A DNA stretch of 64,000 bases, from positions 62,001-126,000 of the forward strand of contig JAIQDT010007605.1 of NCBI GenBank assembly GCA_021521415.1. The letters are read 5' to 3'. Shown piece after piece: positions 44,372-55,185 of the stretch. The translations under genes and the position numbers were made by a program. The notes beneath the pieces are model-generated. The model searched no databases. It was given only the letters and a program-made list of their open reading frames with translations, and had not been told where the DNA came from. Position 1 is the first letter of the stretch, and every line of letters starts with the position of its first letter. This stretch comes from Bidens hawaiensis (taxonomy: Eukaryota > Streptophyta > Magnoliopsida > Asterales > Asteraceae).

Positions 44372-47300
44372 ATGGCAGAAGATCAACCCAAATATGCCTT
44401 CGAGCCAAAACACAACATGTGTGCACTATTACAAGTCACACCTGACAACGAGCCGGTGGCAAGGATGATTACATGGATGGCTCGATCGAATGTCAGCTTT
44501 GCTTTCACTGAATGTCTAGTCATCTACAGAAATCATTCACTGGATTTCTGGAGATCTGCGGAACTTGTTGAAGACATCAATGGAAAGAGAATCGAAGCAA
44601 CTGTTGCAAGTCAAGAAATACACATAACTGAAAGAATGATAAGAAGATGCTTGCGGTTAAATGATGATGATCATAACTCAATAAACTTCAACACACCTCA
44701 CTTGATGAGGATATTTGAGTAGACGATGGGTTATCAAGGAACTATACATGATGGACAGTTTCAAAAGGGGATGTTCCCTATGTTGTATAGGTTTCTTTTC
44801 CATCATGTGATACATGGGTTTGCCCCAAGGAAAGGATCATGGACTTTGATGAGTCATGATTTGGCAAATGCCACTGTTGGAATTATGTATGATCTACCCT
44901 TCAACTTTTCAAAGATGATATTTGAAGGATTAGTAGGAAACTTGAAGAAGGCCGAAAAGAACAGATTCTTACAATATCCAAGGTTCCTACAGATAATCTT
45001 TAACAGTGAATTACAAGATCTACCCACTGTTGGCATTACACACCTACTGTAGAATCCTGACACATACAGAAGAATCAGAAATCCAGGTGTTGCTAATATG
45101 TATAATTTAAATGTCCTATTTGAGATCTTGCCATGGTTGTTGGACCATGACTTGAATGTGATGCCAGTGCCTGAGTTAAGCTCAGAGGAGGAAGGAGTGG
45201 AAGATGATTTTGGAAGTGATAGTGATGACTTGGATGGAAATGATAATGTTGATGATGGACTTGCAGGAGGGGCTGGAGGAGCCATGATTGTTGGTGGATA
45301 TGATCAGGGGGAGCAACCTGAGCAACCTGAGCAACCAGAACATCACATTCCAACACCACCACAATCACCACCACTCATTGAACAACCCATTATACCATCA
45401 CCACCACAAACACCACCAACATCTAGCCCACTTCACTCAGATTCTTTTAATCCAAGCCCACCTCATATACAATCACCACCACTATCCATATTCCAAACCC
45501 ACACCACAAACCCAGAACAACCTGAATATGAACAATTTTCTACATCACCACCTACAACACCACCCACTGACACTGACTTCTCAACTTTGTTGAAAGAAAA
45601 TGTTGAACTGAAGTGAAGGAATGAGGAGGTGACAATGGAGAATGTGATGTTGATAGAGAAGTTGGTACAAGCTGAAATGAGAATCAAATCCCTGAAGCAA
45701 GAGGTTGAGAAGACCTCAGCTGCCCCAAAACAGGGGGAGAATGAAAGCATGCCAACTGTCTCTGGTGTAAATATTGAAACTGAAACTGTAACAGTTGTAG
45801 AGACTGCAGACTGTTTGAAATTGATTATGAATGTTTATGATGATAGAGAGGAGAGTAGTGAGGAAAGGAGAATTGAGGATGATGAGTATGAAGGTGATAG
45901 ATCAGATGTTGGAGAACAGGACTATGATTACAATGATGAAATAGTAAATGTGGAAAGGGATGAAGAGAATGTTGAGACAGAGGATGGAATTGATAAGACA
46001 AATGTTGAAGAGAATGTAGCTGCTACTGATATAGCTACTAATGTCTTAACTGACATTCAAATTGGAGTAGAGACTGAAGTGATGAATGAAGGGAATACTG
46101 CTACTAAGGAGCCTATCACTCAAACTGAACAACCAGAAAGCTCCAAGAGGTTAGAGTATGACCCTGAGTTAGAAGCACTTGAAAAGGAGATTGATGATTA
46201 TAGACAATCTAATGATGATGAGGAAGAAGTGACTAAAAGAATGGATAAAGGCAAGGAAAAAGTTACAGAAGAAGAGCCTATGAAGGTATATCCAGAAAAA
46301 GATGTGTTGTTTAAAGATAATGCCATTGCTGCTGATGCTGCCTTAAGAGAACAAGAGAATATTTTGAGAGAAACAAGGGATAGGGAAATTCTGGCCCAAT
46401 CTTTGACTCTTGAAGAAATGGCATAACAGGAAGCCTTGATCAAACAAGCCAAACTTGCAAAAGAAATCTTTGATGATGTGGCTGATCAAGAAGTAATTGA
46501 TGCCTTGATTAAGTTAAAAAGGGACGAGGAAGTCGAAAGCTGTTTGGCTATGGTGGTTAGCATGTTTCAACCACAGAGTCAACCTGAAAAAGAACACCAA
46601 CAGGAGCCTGAAAGGAATCCTAAAAAGGAGAATGAAGAATTTGTTGAAGAAATGTTGGCTAAGGCCTCAAGAATACATGAAAGAGTGGAAAGATTTGAGA
46701 ATAAATACTCAAGGAAGAGGAAAGCCACTGATCAGGGTATAAAAGATGATCAAAAAACGAAGAGAGGGAGATGGGATGAAAAGAATAAATGCTATATTGA
46801 GACTCCTGATGATGATGATGATGATGATAATGATGCTAGTCCAATCAGGGCAATTCCACTGCAAACACTGCAACCAGGTCAACAGATTCCAGGTGTTCCT
46901 AATGTGCCTATCAGAAGTGAACCAGAGCATCCACCCTCTGATGAACCTAAGATTGATGCTGTAAATGATTTATCTGAAGAGGATGATGAGTCTGAAGATT
47001 CAGATGATGATGATAATCCTGATGGTAATCAAGGAAAGAATGCCAAGGCTGTTAATGTTGAGTCTCCACAAGTTGAAATGACTGATGAGCAGAGAGCCAA
47101 CATTGAGTTAAGTATGAGGGAAGCCAAAATGAGTCATCCATTGGTTGTGAAGTTGAGAAGGTATGGCATAAGTTTTGAAACTTTGGCTTATCTTGATGAT
47201 GATTAGTTGCAAAAGAGACTTGACAAGGAGAGGGATGGTTTCAAGAAAAAGATGGAAGAAAAGAACAGAGATAGTCAGAAGTTCAGAGAATATCTAAGAA

Positions 47301-48814
47301 AACATAACTACTCAGAGAAGGACTTGACACACTTCAACTTTGACCAGCTTCAAGAACTCTACAACAGTGAAAGAGAGAAAGTAAAAGAAAAATATGTCAA
47401 AGAAAATGATGAGCTTGAAAAGATTGAATCCTTGAAGAAAAAGTATAGAGGTATGTGTGGTTACTTACTGGAGAGAGTGTTAAAGCCTGATGTTGTAGAA
47501 AGCCTGTCAAGAGAATCTGTACAGGATCAATATAGCAAGTTGAAGAGAAAGGAAAAACTGAAAAGGGCATAAAGTGAAAAGTCTACCAAACAATCTGAAC
47601 CCTCTAATGAACCTCAAGCAAAGAAAAGAAGAATTCAGACGTTGAGGGAGAAAATGAAAGAACAAGTCAGATCAGATGAGATCCCAACCCCACAAGAAGT
47701 CAAACCTGAACCAGAAGATGAACTCATTGTCCCTTGTGAAAATGAAGAGATGATAAACATTCTGAGGGGAATAATGATTAATCAAAGGGGGATGGATGAA
47801 GCCTCATTCAATGCCTTAGAAAAGCAAGACTTGAAAGATCTTTTCTACATACAAAAGGCTGATTGGGAGAAAGCTTTGAGAGAGGGAGATAACCCTAGAA
47901 GCTTTGTTGAAGGAAGATTTGTTCCCGCAGGACTGTCAAACAGTCCTGGGATAGCTAGGATGTTGCTAGCTCTCAAAGAACAAGCAAGACAGGATGTTGT
48001 TGAGTTGGCTAATCTCCCACCTGAAATGGTAACTTCAATATACATCAAAACCTTTAATTTGGAGCCTAGCAAACCAAAGAAGTCCATTCCATTCAGGCCT
48101 CCAATTTCAAGAAGACATCCATAAGGTGGAAGAGGTGAATCAAGTAGATCTACACAACAAAGAACAATAAGACCACAATCTGATGTGGATCTTCCAAGAG
48201 AAATCTACTTTGATTCTGTGAATGAGTCACTGAAGGTGATTATGGAAAGCAGGCAACTGAGAGAAATTGTTGTCAGAAGTGACTTTCGTGAATATACTGA
48301 AGAGCAACTGGAAAGAATGGCCACTCTTTATTTGCATGACTACAGAAATAGAAACAAGATGGCTGGAAGGTAGATGAATGATCTGTCAAAGTTTTTGAAG
48401 GACGAAGCTGACAAAGGATTCAAGTTCTTAAAAGAAAAGAGAAGTTGGAGAATGATTCAACTTCACGGGTCAAAAAGGACAGAAAAATTGAGAAGAATGG
48501 ACATTGCTGAAAGAGACTATATGATGAATGTCAGAGGCAGGAATCCATTGTCAAATATGAAAACATGCATAAGCCTAGGAAGAAGAATGATACGTCCCAA
48601 CTACACAGTACAAAGAAATGGCATTATAACTGAAGTGGAATACAAAGAAAATGATGACCATTACTTGCTGAGAAACTCTGATGGAAAAATACTGGGGATT
48701 ATCAAGAAAGATGAAGACTTGACTTATTTGCATGTTGAGGATCTGATGGATATAAGGGATTTGGTTTACCAGAAAGTCATACTCACTACCGAATCCTTAA
48801 TATCTTTAAAATGA
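44372..48814 (+). pseudogene. env-position ORF of the Copia element, 1,480 codons, nonsense mutations only
   Basis: One continuous reading frame from ATG 44372 to TGA 48812-48814, with no frameshift but eight internal stops: 44720 TAG, 45050 TAG, 45614 TGA, 46424 TAA, 47204 TAG, 47570 TAA, 48122 TAA, 48371 TAG. N-terminus (residues about 1-250): mixed alpha-type sequence with 'WMARSNVSFAFTECLVIY', 'ITERMIRRCLRLND' and 'MLYRFLFHHVIHGFAPRKGS', resembling hypothetical proteins common in composite retroelements (from memory). Residues about 270-415: acidic, then Pro-rich. Residues 420-1130: long acidic and Lys/Glu coiled-coil-like stretches, with a run of Asp at about 46806-46826. The C-terminus (1270-1480) is charged and less repetitive. 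I see no signal peptide and no clear membrane segment, so an envelope role is not supported. Function unknown. Confidence 0.7.
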
Positions 48815-49045
48815 AAGCTGCAGCAGGAATAGTCAACCGAAGATAAGCCGCCCATAATGCAAGGAAGAGACAAGATTCATAGATTAGGCTTTGTTATGTA
48901 ATGTCTTCGGACAGAATTCTGATTATGTAATCTGTTTATGTTTTGATTATGTAATTTGACTTTAATTTGATGTGTATTTTGACTAAGTGTAAGTAACCTT
49001 AGAAATGTTTTGCGTCATCTGAGGAGTTCCAATCTAGGGGGAGAT
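48815..49045 (+). other. Copia 3' leader and polypurine tract
   Basis: Non-coding. The tract aatctagggggagat (49031-49045) directly precedes the 3' LTR. Confidence 0.8.
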
Positions 49046-50264
49046 TATTGAGTAAAAGATTTGACCAAAATGAAGTATATGGAAGATTGGAATCTTCTCA
49101 ACCTCCTCAGAATTCGCTAAGTATGGATCTGGGCACACCTTGGACCTCCGAGCAAGCTTTTACTTAGCCGGGTATGATATTTTGTCTATCGGGCAAGGCT
49201 ATCTTCAAGTAGTCTTCTTTAGTGAATATCAGAGTAGGGTTTGCAAATTAGTGCATTGCCGGGCAAAGTTCACTAGTTTATGTAAATCCGGGCAAGGTTC
49301 ACTTTATCAAGCAAGTCTGTTCTTCATAGCCAAGTAAAGTTCACTCTCGAGTAAGCTTTTGGCTAACCAAGTCCATGAAGCCAAGTGATTGGAAGACCGG
49401 GCAAGGTATTCATTAATAATAGTGGTCCGAACAAGCTTGATGATTTAATGTAACATCCTTAAGTAATATCGGGCAAGGTTCAACTCAAGCAAGGAACAGT
49501 ACTATCGAGTACACTTTGCTAATAAGTTATTTCATAGCAAGGAGTTGACATGGACCATTGAAGAACAAGGTTGCTCGTAAGGGTTTGTCGGGCAAAGTCT
49601 GACAAAGTCAAGAAGACTGAAGTCTACCCGTTGAGTATTTTACTTGGTAAAATACTCTTCAAGTAAAGTCTACCCGGAAACTGATCCCGGGCACACTTCT
49701 ATGTTACCAAGTTGTGAAGGATGGCAGAGTACATAGCCTACTCGGAGAATGAAGATTAATGCAAAGCCTACCCGGAAGACTTGTTTTACACTTAGAATAT
49801 TTTGTGATTATGTAATTTGAATATGTATTAATGTTTGGGGTTTCTAGAAGGAATGACAGCTGTCCTAGGTTGGCAGGCCTATAAATAGAATGTTTTAGGG
49901 CACGCCGCCTACGGACCAACTACGGATTTGAGCCTTTACACTTTTCAGATAAGAAAGAATATTTTCTTGAAAGTGACGGCCGTCCTAGGATTCGTACGGA
50001 TAAACCTGCCTTCAAGAAACCCTAAATAGATTATTGTTTGTATGATTAATATTATATAAATGGAAATATTTTGAGTGAATCTTGTTTGTGTTGGTTACCT
50101 TTGAATATTAATTAAGCAACCGTATGTTTGTTATTGATTCCGCCTTTAACAAACGGAAATCTTTCTAAATATAGCAACATGTCATTAACTCCTTTGTCGA
50201 CACATCTATTTGTGTGAGTTATGACATGATTAAGTAAGATCCAGCTGAAATCGGGGACCTGACA
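49046..50264 (+). repeat. Copia 3' LTR
   Basis: Starts TATTGAGTAAAAG (TG mutated to TA) and ends GGGGACCTGACA. It is collinear with the 5' LTR, differing mainly by scattered transitions and small indels, for example a 4-base addition near 49070. Confidence 0.88.
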
Positions 50265-51684
50265 CGTGACAAGAATGCCTTCTGAGGCCGCGCGGCGCCT
50301 AGTGACTCTGATGGAATTTTTTTATTTCGTTTTTGTTAAATGTTGGGCCCTGTTTTCAGTATTTAAACATCCCTAACTTTAACCTAAACATAACTTGCTG
50401 CCCCCAGACGAATTTGGATTTTTTGAGAGCTATCATTCGAGTTTCGTGGAGGGTTTGAAGGCAAGAGAACATCCGGTGAAGAGCTTTACGTTCAAGATCG
50501 AAGACTAAGGGTTTTATCGCCTTTAATCTTTTGTTTCTCATTATTTCACAATGTTTTCAGTTTTATTTGTTTTGTTTGATTTAGACCTTACGATGCTAGG
50601 CTAAAACTTCATAAACTACCTGGGTCATGATGAACCTTTTCTTCGGTTTGATTTTGATTGGGACTTTGTTCGTTATGGATTTTATATTTTAAGAAAATTG
50701 TTGAGTTTGATGAAATTGATGCGTATGATCGCTTGGTTTTATTTAGTTGGACTTATTGTTTCACATTGCCCTTGGGGACTATTTCATATGATAAGGTTTT
50801 GTTAGGTCTTTTACTATGTGTTCTTGACTAGTTTATGATTGATATGCATTAAGATCATAGAAACAATAAAACTAATTAAATAAATAAAAGTGAGCCGCTA
50901 GCTTAGAAAGCTGTAAGGTGATAGGTTATTGATAGTTCTTTGTTGGTTAATATTGCTAATTTAGTTTGTGGTAAGAAGTCCGTCTAAGTTTGATCGTCAA
51001 CTTAGTCTATTAAGTCAATTAAGTCTACTTAGCTATATTTGATTTCCGCGCTGCAAGGTAGGATTCCTTCATAACGATACTTAAACATAAATTATTAAAT
51101 AACCGTAAGGAAGTTTAATTCAATAAGCTGGTGAGTCTTAAAACTTGCTAGAAATCCATAGGCGTCTTCTTGAAGGTCAAGGGTCTTGTTCGGGTTTTCC
51201 GTCAAGGGTCTATTTTACGATCCTAGTTCCATAACTTAAGTTTGCTAGTTATTTGATTGCCGCAACATTGGGGATTCTAGCCTAGGTAGTTATCTTTATC
51301 ATCTGAATTAATCTAAGCATTTTAAGAGTGTATTATATTTTATTTAATTAGGGTTAAGTATATTATATTTAATTAATTAGGTTTTAAGTAATGATTATGT
51401 TTTATTATTATTTAATTAATTAGGGTTTAGTTTATAGTTTATTAGTATTTAGTTTAAAACTCCCCTTCAAATATTATTAGTAAATAATCGTGTCTTTAGT
51501 CAAGTCTAATTTGCTAGTTTCGTAATTTATAGAGTCTCGTGGGTTCGATATCTGGACTTACTATGTTGTACTAGAGTCGACCGGTACACTTGCCGGTTAG
51601 TAGTTTAAGTTAAGTTTAAGAGTCTAGAATATTACTTAGTGTCTAGATTTAGCATATTTTTATTTGACTACTTTTAGCACATCA
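50265..51684 (+). mobile_element. Athila-like LTR 2, right part
   Basis: Continuation of the LTR interrupted at 25283. It matches 18365-19694 of LTR 1 and ends CACATCA, followed by a PBS. It retains about 41 bp (near 50410-50450) and about 45 bp (near 51125-51170) that LTR 1 lacks. Confidence 0.85.
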
Positions 51685-51690
51685 AGTTTT

Positions 51691-51708
51691 TGGCGCCGTT
51701 GTTGGGGA
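51691..51708 (+). other. Athila primer binding site, unit 2
   Basis: tggcgccgttgttgggga, one base different from the unit 1 PBS, at the same distance from the LTR. Confidence 0.85.
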
Positions 51709-51862
51709 CTTTTGGCGATTGCGTTATTAGCTTTAATTGGACTTATTTTCTACATACGTGCTATTTGTTTTATTTTTGTTTGAGTTGTATGAGTCAAATT
51801 AGTTTCAGTTTATTTTTAAGTATTCGAGTCTACTCACTTGGTCTTTTGCGTTTTTCAGGTTT

Positions 51863-53110
51863 ATGCCACATCTTCGTTCGCAAGGACCGCCGCTGGATAA
51901 TCTGGATTTTTCTCCGTTAAAACCCGAGGCTAGCTCGTCAGCAGAGAAACAACCATCAGAAGCTGCATCTACACCAGAGTCGTCACCACATAGTTCACCA
52001 CTAGAAAGTCCGAAAAGCCAAACAGAAGTTCAAATTGCCGACGACAGTACAATTGCTGCTTAAGCCTTCGATGGCTACCAGTCATGCATCGTCATTCTCC
52101 AGATCGACAATCCCAACTCATGGCAGATTCCGTCATACGTCATGAACAATATAGTTCAAACTAATCAGTTTCATGGGTGTGAAGACGAAGATGCACCAGC
52201 ACACATTAACCGGCTTTAACGCGTTTTGAAAACTTTTAATTTACAAGGTGCTACTGAAGATGCTATTTTCTTACATCTTTTTCCGGTTTCACTTGCAGGT
52301 AAAGTAGCTCTTTGGCTTGACACTCATCCATCTGGCACATTCACTACGTGGGAAGCACTACGTTCTGCGTTTATCAAGAGATATTTCCCACCTGCTAAAG
52401 CGGTTATTCTTCGTGATCAGATTCACTCGTTCCACATGGAGCCAAATGAACAATATTGTCATGCTTGGGAGCGTTTTCAGAACCTGCTTGCCCGTTGTTC
52501 ACAGAATGGTCTTACGCCATGGGCTCTAGTGGAAAAATTTTACAATGGGCTAACCTACGAAACCCAAGTTCGTTTTGACACGGCTGTAGGAGGTAATTTA
52601 ATGGCAAGGAAGAATGTCACCGAATGTAACGATATGTTTGAAAGCTTTGCTCAATCGGATTACGCCAAAGGGCCACAACGCGGGAATTCCACTCCCGTCA
52701 GCAGTACATCCTCATATTCTCGAGGTGTACACCAGGTTAATCTGGATACTACTGTGGCTGCTGCTTTGGAATCATTAACTAGAGAGGTGAAGGAACCTAA
52801 GGCCAATGTTGATAAGTGTGAGGTTTGTAAGGGTAGACATGGCACTTTTGAGTGCCCATTGATGAATCAAGAGGTCGATTTTATTGCTGGTCAAAACAAG
52901 TTCCTGATGCTTTTAATAGTAGCAACAATTACTGTTGGAACACCTACAAGAACCCGAATCAGAATAATTCTAATTGGCGTCCGTCGGGCTCACCACCCGG
53001 ATTTCAAAATTCTTATACTCAAGGACAAGGTCAGTATTTCAATAATAATAATATCAATGGTACTAATGTTCAAAATAATGTGCAGGATTCGAATGGTGGA
53101 ATTGGAAGTT
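51863..53110 (+). pseudogene. Athila-like gag, unit 2
   Basis: Same start context as unit 1 (tttttcag then ATG at 51863). Stops at 52061-52063 and near 52218 interrupt the N-terminal part. The core is open from 52226 ('AIFLHLFPVSLAGKVALWL', 'EQYCHAWERFQNLLARCSQN', 'FYNGLTYETQVRFDTAVGG'). Unlike unit 1 it keeps a CCHC knuckle (CEVCKGRHGTFEC, about 52816-52856). A frameshift near 52903 moves the gag C-terminus into the frame of the following ORF. Comparison of the two units identifies which lesions are private: stops here, a frameshift and knuckle loss in unit 1. Confidence 0.83.
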
Positions 53111-54430
53111 TGGAAGAGATGATGAAGCAAATCTTGGAGAGAGACCAAGCTACACGGAAGAAGTTCTCCGAGCATGATCTACTTTTTAAGAATCAACAAT
53201 CTGCTATTCTTGATATTCAAAGGACTGTATGTGATATTGCTCATCGTTTAGAAGAGTGGCCTCCGGGTCATTTTTCGGTTATTCATCAAACTAATCCGGC
53301 TGCTCAATTGAAAGCCATCTCCACTCACAGTGGTAGGGTTTTTGGTCCGGAGATAGTTAGTAGAGAAGTTGAGAAAGACGGGGAAGACGAGTTGGTGGGT
53401 GAGGAGAGAGAGATGGAGGTTCCGGGAAAATTAAAAGGTAACACACCAATTATAGAGCCGCAAGTAGAGAGAAGCATAAAAAAGAAGCCGGTTGAAGTCC
53501 GGCCACCACACATAAGTGAACTAGCCTATGTCCCGTATACCGCTCATCTAAAGCATCAAAAGTATATGAAAGATTACGGGCATTTTCTCAATATATTTAG
53601 CCAAATGAATATCAACCTCCCGTTCGTCTAAGTCCTCCAGCATATGCCTAAATATGCAAAATTTTTGAAAGACCTTCTTAAAAGAAAGGATAAGTTGTAG
53701 GAGCTTTCGACTGTGCCGCTAAATGGAGAGTGTTCTGCGGTGGTTCTTAATAAAGTTCCAGAAAAATTACCCGACCCCGGCGTTTTTACCATTCCATGCC
53801 TTTTCGGAAGTGACACGACGTGTCAAGAATTGGCCAATTTAGGAGCTAGCATAAACCTCATGACGTATTCTTTATATGAAAAGTTGGGCCTAGGATAGCT
53901 CACCCCTACTCGTATGACGTTTTCTTTAGCCGATCGTTCCGCTAAGTATTCGAGGGGTGTCGTGGAGAATTTGCTCGTTATGGTAGATAATTTGGTTTTT
54001 CCCGCAGTTTTTGTTGTTTCAGATATGGAGGCCGACGAGAGAGTTCCTATCATTTTGGGTCGTCCATTCTTACGTACTGCAAGGGCGGTCATTGACGTGT
54101 TTGAAGGCAAGATCACTCTTAGAGCCGCCGATGACAGTGCCACTTATATGGCTAAATCCATGAGACAACCGAGTGGTCAAGACGGTCTTATTGATCCATG
54201 CCATCCAGTTTTTTCGATAGAGTCAGTTATCTCGGGCATGGATCCACGTCTTGACGATTCCCGTTCGATGAGATTAAGTTTGTAGAAGGAGGGAGAGGTT
54301 TCTAGTTCTCTGGTAATGGTGAGGTGTGTTAGAGAAATTGGTGGTGGAAGGCACAAGTTTGAGAAGTTTGTGGAGTTAGAAAGAAGAAGACCAAGATTGA
54401 TGAATGGTCGGATCATGATTCGATATCGTT
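53111..54430 (+). pseudogene. Athila-like gag C-terminus and protease, unit 2
   Basis: Collinear with 21200-22550 of unit 1. Private stops occur at 53629-53631 and 53697-53699. The protease block 'ELANLGASINLMTYSLYEK' is identical in showing Asn for the catalytic Asp, and is followed by the same TAG (53896-53898) after 'KLGLG'. Downstream, 53914-54285 is open ('ADERVPIILGRPFLRTARAV') and free of the extra stop present in unit 1. No pol follows. Confidence 0.8.
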
Positions 54431-54780
54431 GAGGGCATTGGAGTTCTACCGAGGTGGAGGAAGCTCCACTGGGTCCGCCACGTGATTCGTATAACATGGG
54501 TTCTTGAGTGAAAACTCAAGTGTAGAGTTTGTAGATTTTCCTTTATTTTATTTTTATTTTCTTTGAGTCACTAACGATAGTTTTTGTAGTTTTTGTTTGC
54601 ATCGTTGAGTCGTTTCAAGGAATCATCAACATCATGGAGAGAGGAATTTATGAGAATTCAAGAGGTGCCAGATAAGTTTTACACGTAAAAATGGCATAAA
54701 ATGGGCATAACATAGACTTGGTAATATTCTGGAAATTTTTCTGTTGCAAAAGAGGCAAAAACACGAAAAAACTTTCTGTT
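54431..54780 (+). other. truncated 3' non-coding region of Athila-like unit 2
   Basis: Matches 22550-22898 of unit 1 and then stops matching exactly before the GC-rich hairpin block of unit 1. No 3' LTR follows. Confidence 0.7.
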
Positions 54781-55185
54781 ATGCAAATGAGGAATGAGTG
54801 ACCCACATTCGTTATCAGTATAGATAGCGAATGAATTCTATTCGTTATGAATACACGTAGCGAATAACAATTAAATAATCAATTTAAAATGGAAATTTTC
54901 ATTTTAAACTTCAAGAATTAAATAATGCATCGAAACCCGTGTCCCGATGAACTTTACCTTAAAAATCTTACCACTCGGAGTAAAATGCAATACCTTAACG
55001 TGCTTTGCGTTCGAAAAACATAAGTTAAAAGAATTAACTTAAACCAACTAAATAAAAAATTAAATAAAATGGAAAAATCTTTTTGATATTTTCTTGTTTA
55101 TATTTGTACCCTGTAGCTCGAACATAAAAAATAAAGTAGAAATAAACCAAAAGTACAATATTTTTGGATTTTTGTATATTGCTGA
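54781..55185. other. unassigned AT-rich stretch
   Basis: Contains several attcgttat / gcgaatgaatt motifs (54805-54870) like those in LTR D and the solo LTR family, then AT-rich sequence. It may be a fragment of another LTR. No gene is seen. Confidence 0.4.

Larger units (their letters stand above)
25284..50264 (+). mobile_element. Copia retrotransposon with env-position ORF (SIRE/Maximus-like), ~25 kb with insertions
   Basis: LTRs are 25284-26491 (1,208 bp) and 49046-50264 (1,219 bp), very similar by eye. A PBS lies after the 5' LTR and a PPT (aatctagggggagat) before the 3' LTR. The flanking 5 bp are cgcga (25279-25283) and cgtga (50265-50269), differing by one C/T. The order gag, protease, integrase, RT, RNase H is Copia. 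A long ORF between RNase H and the 3' LTR on the same strand, with a large gag, is the arrangement of the SIRE/Maximus lineage. Nested inside are solo LTR B, a 1.66 kb short LTR element and a Helitron. Removing those leaves roughly 18 kb, still long for the lineage. Stops and frameshifts show it is inactive. Confidence 0.85.

Noticed and set aside
45182..45750. Minus-strand ORFs with His/Ser/Pro-rich sequence
   Set aside because: Antisense of Pro-rich and acidic stretches of the env-position ORF; no domain.
44372..48814. Viral-type envelope glycoprotein
   Set aside because: Only its position is env-like; no signal peptide, membrane segment or fusion motif is visible in any segment.
44372..48814. 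Programmed stop-codon readthrough across the env-position ORF
   Set aside because: Eight stops of three types without a shared downstream context are better explained by deamination decay.
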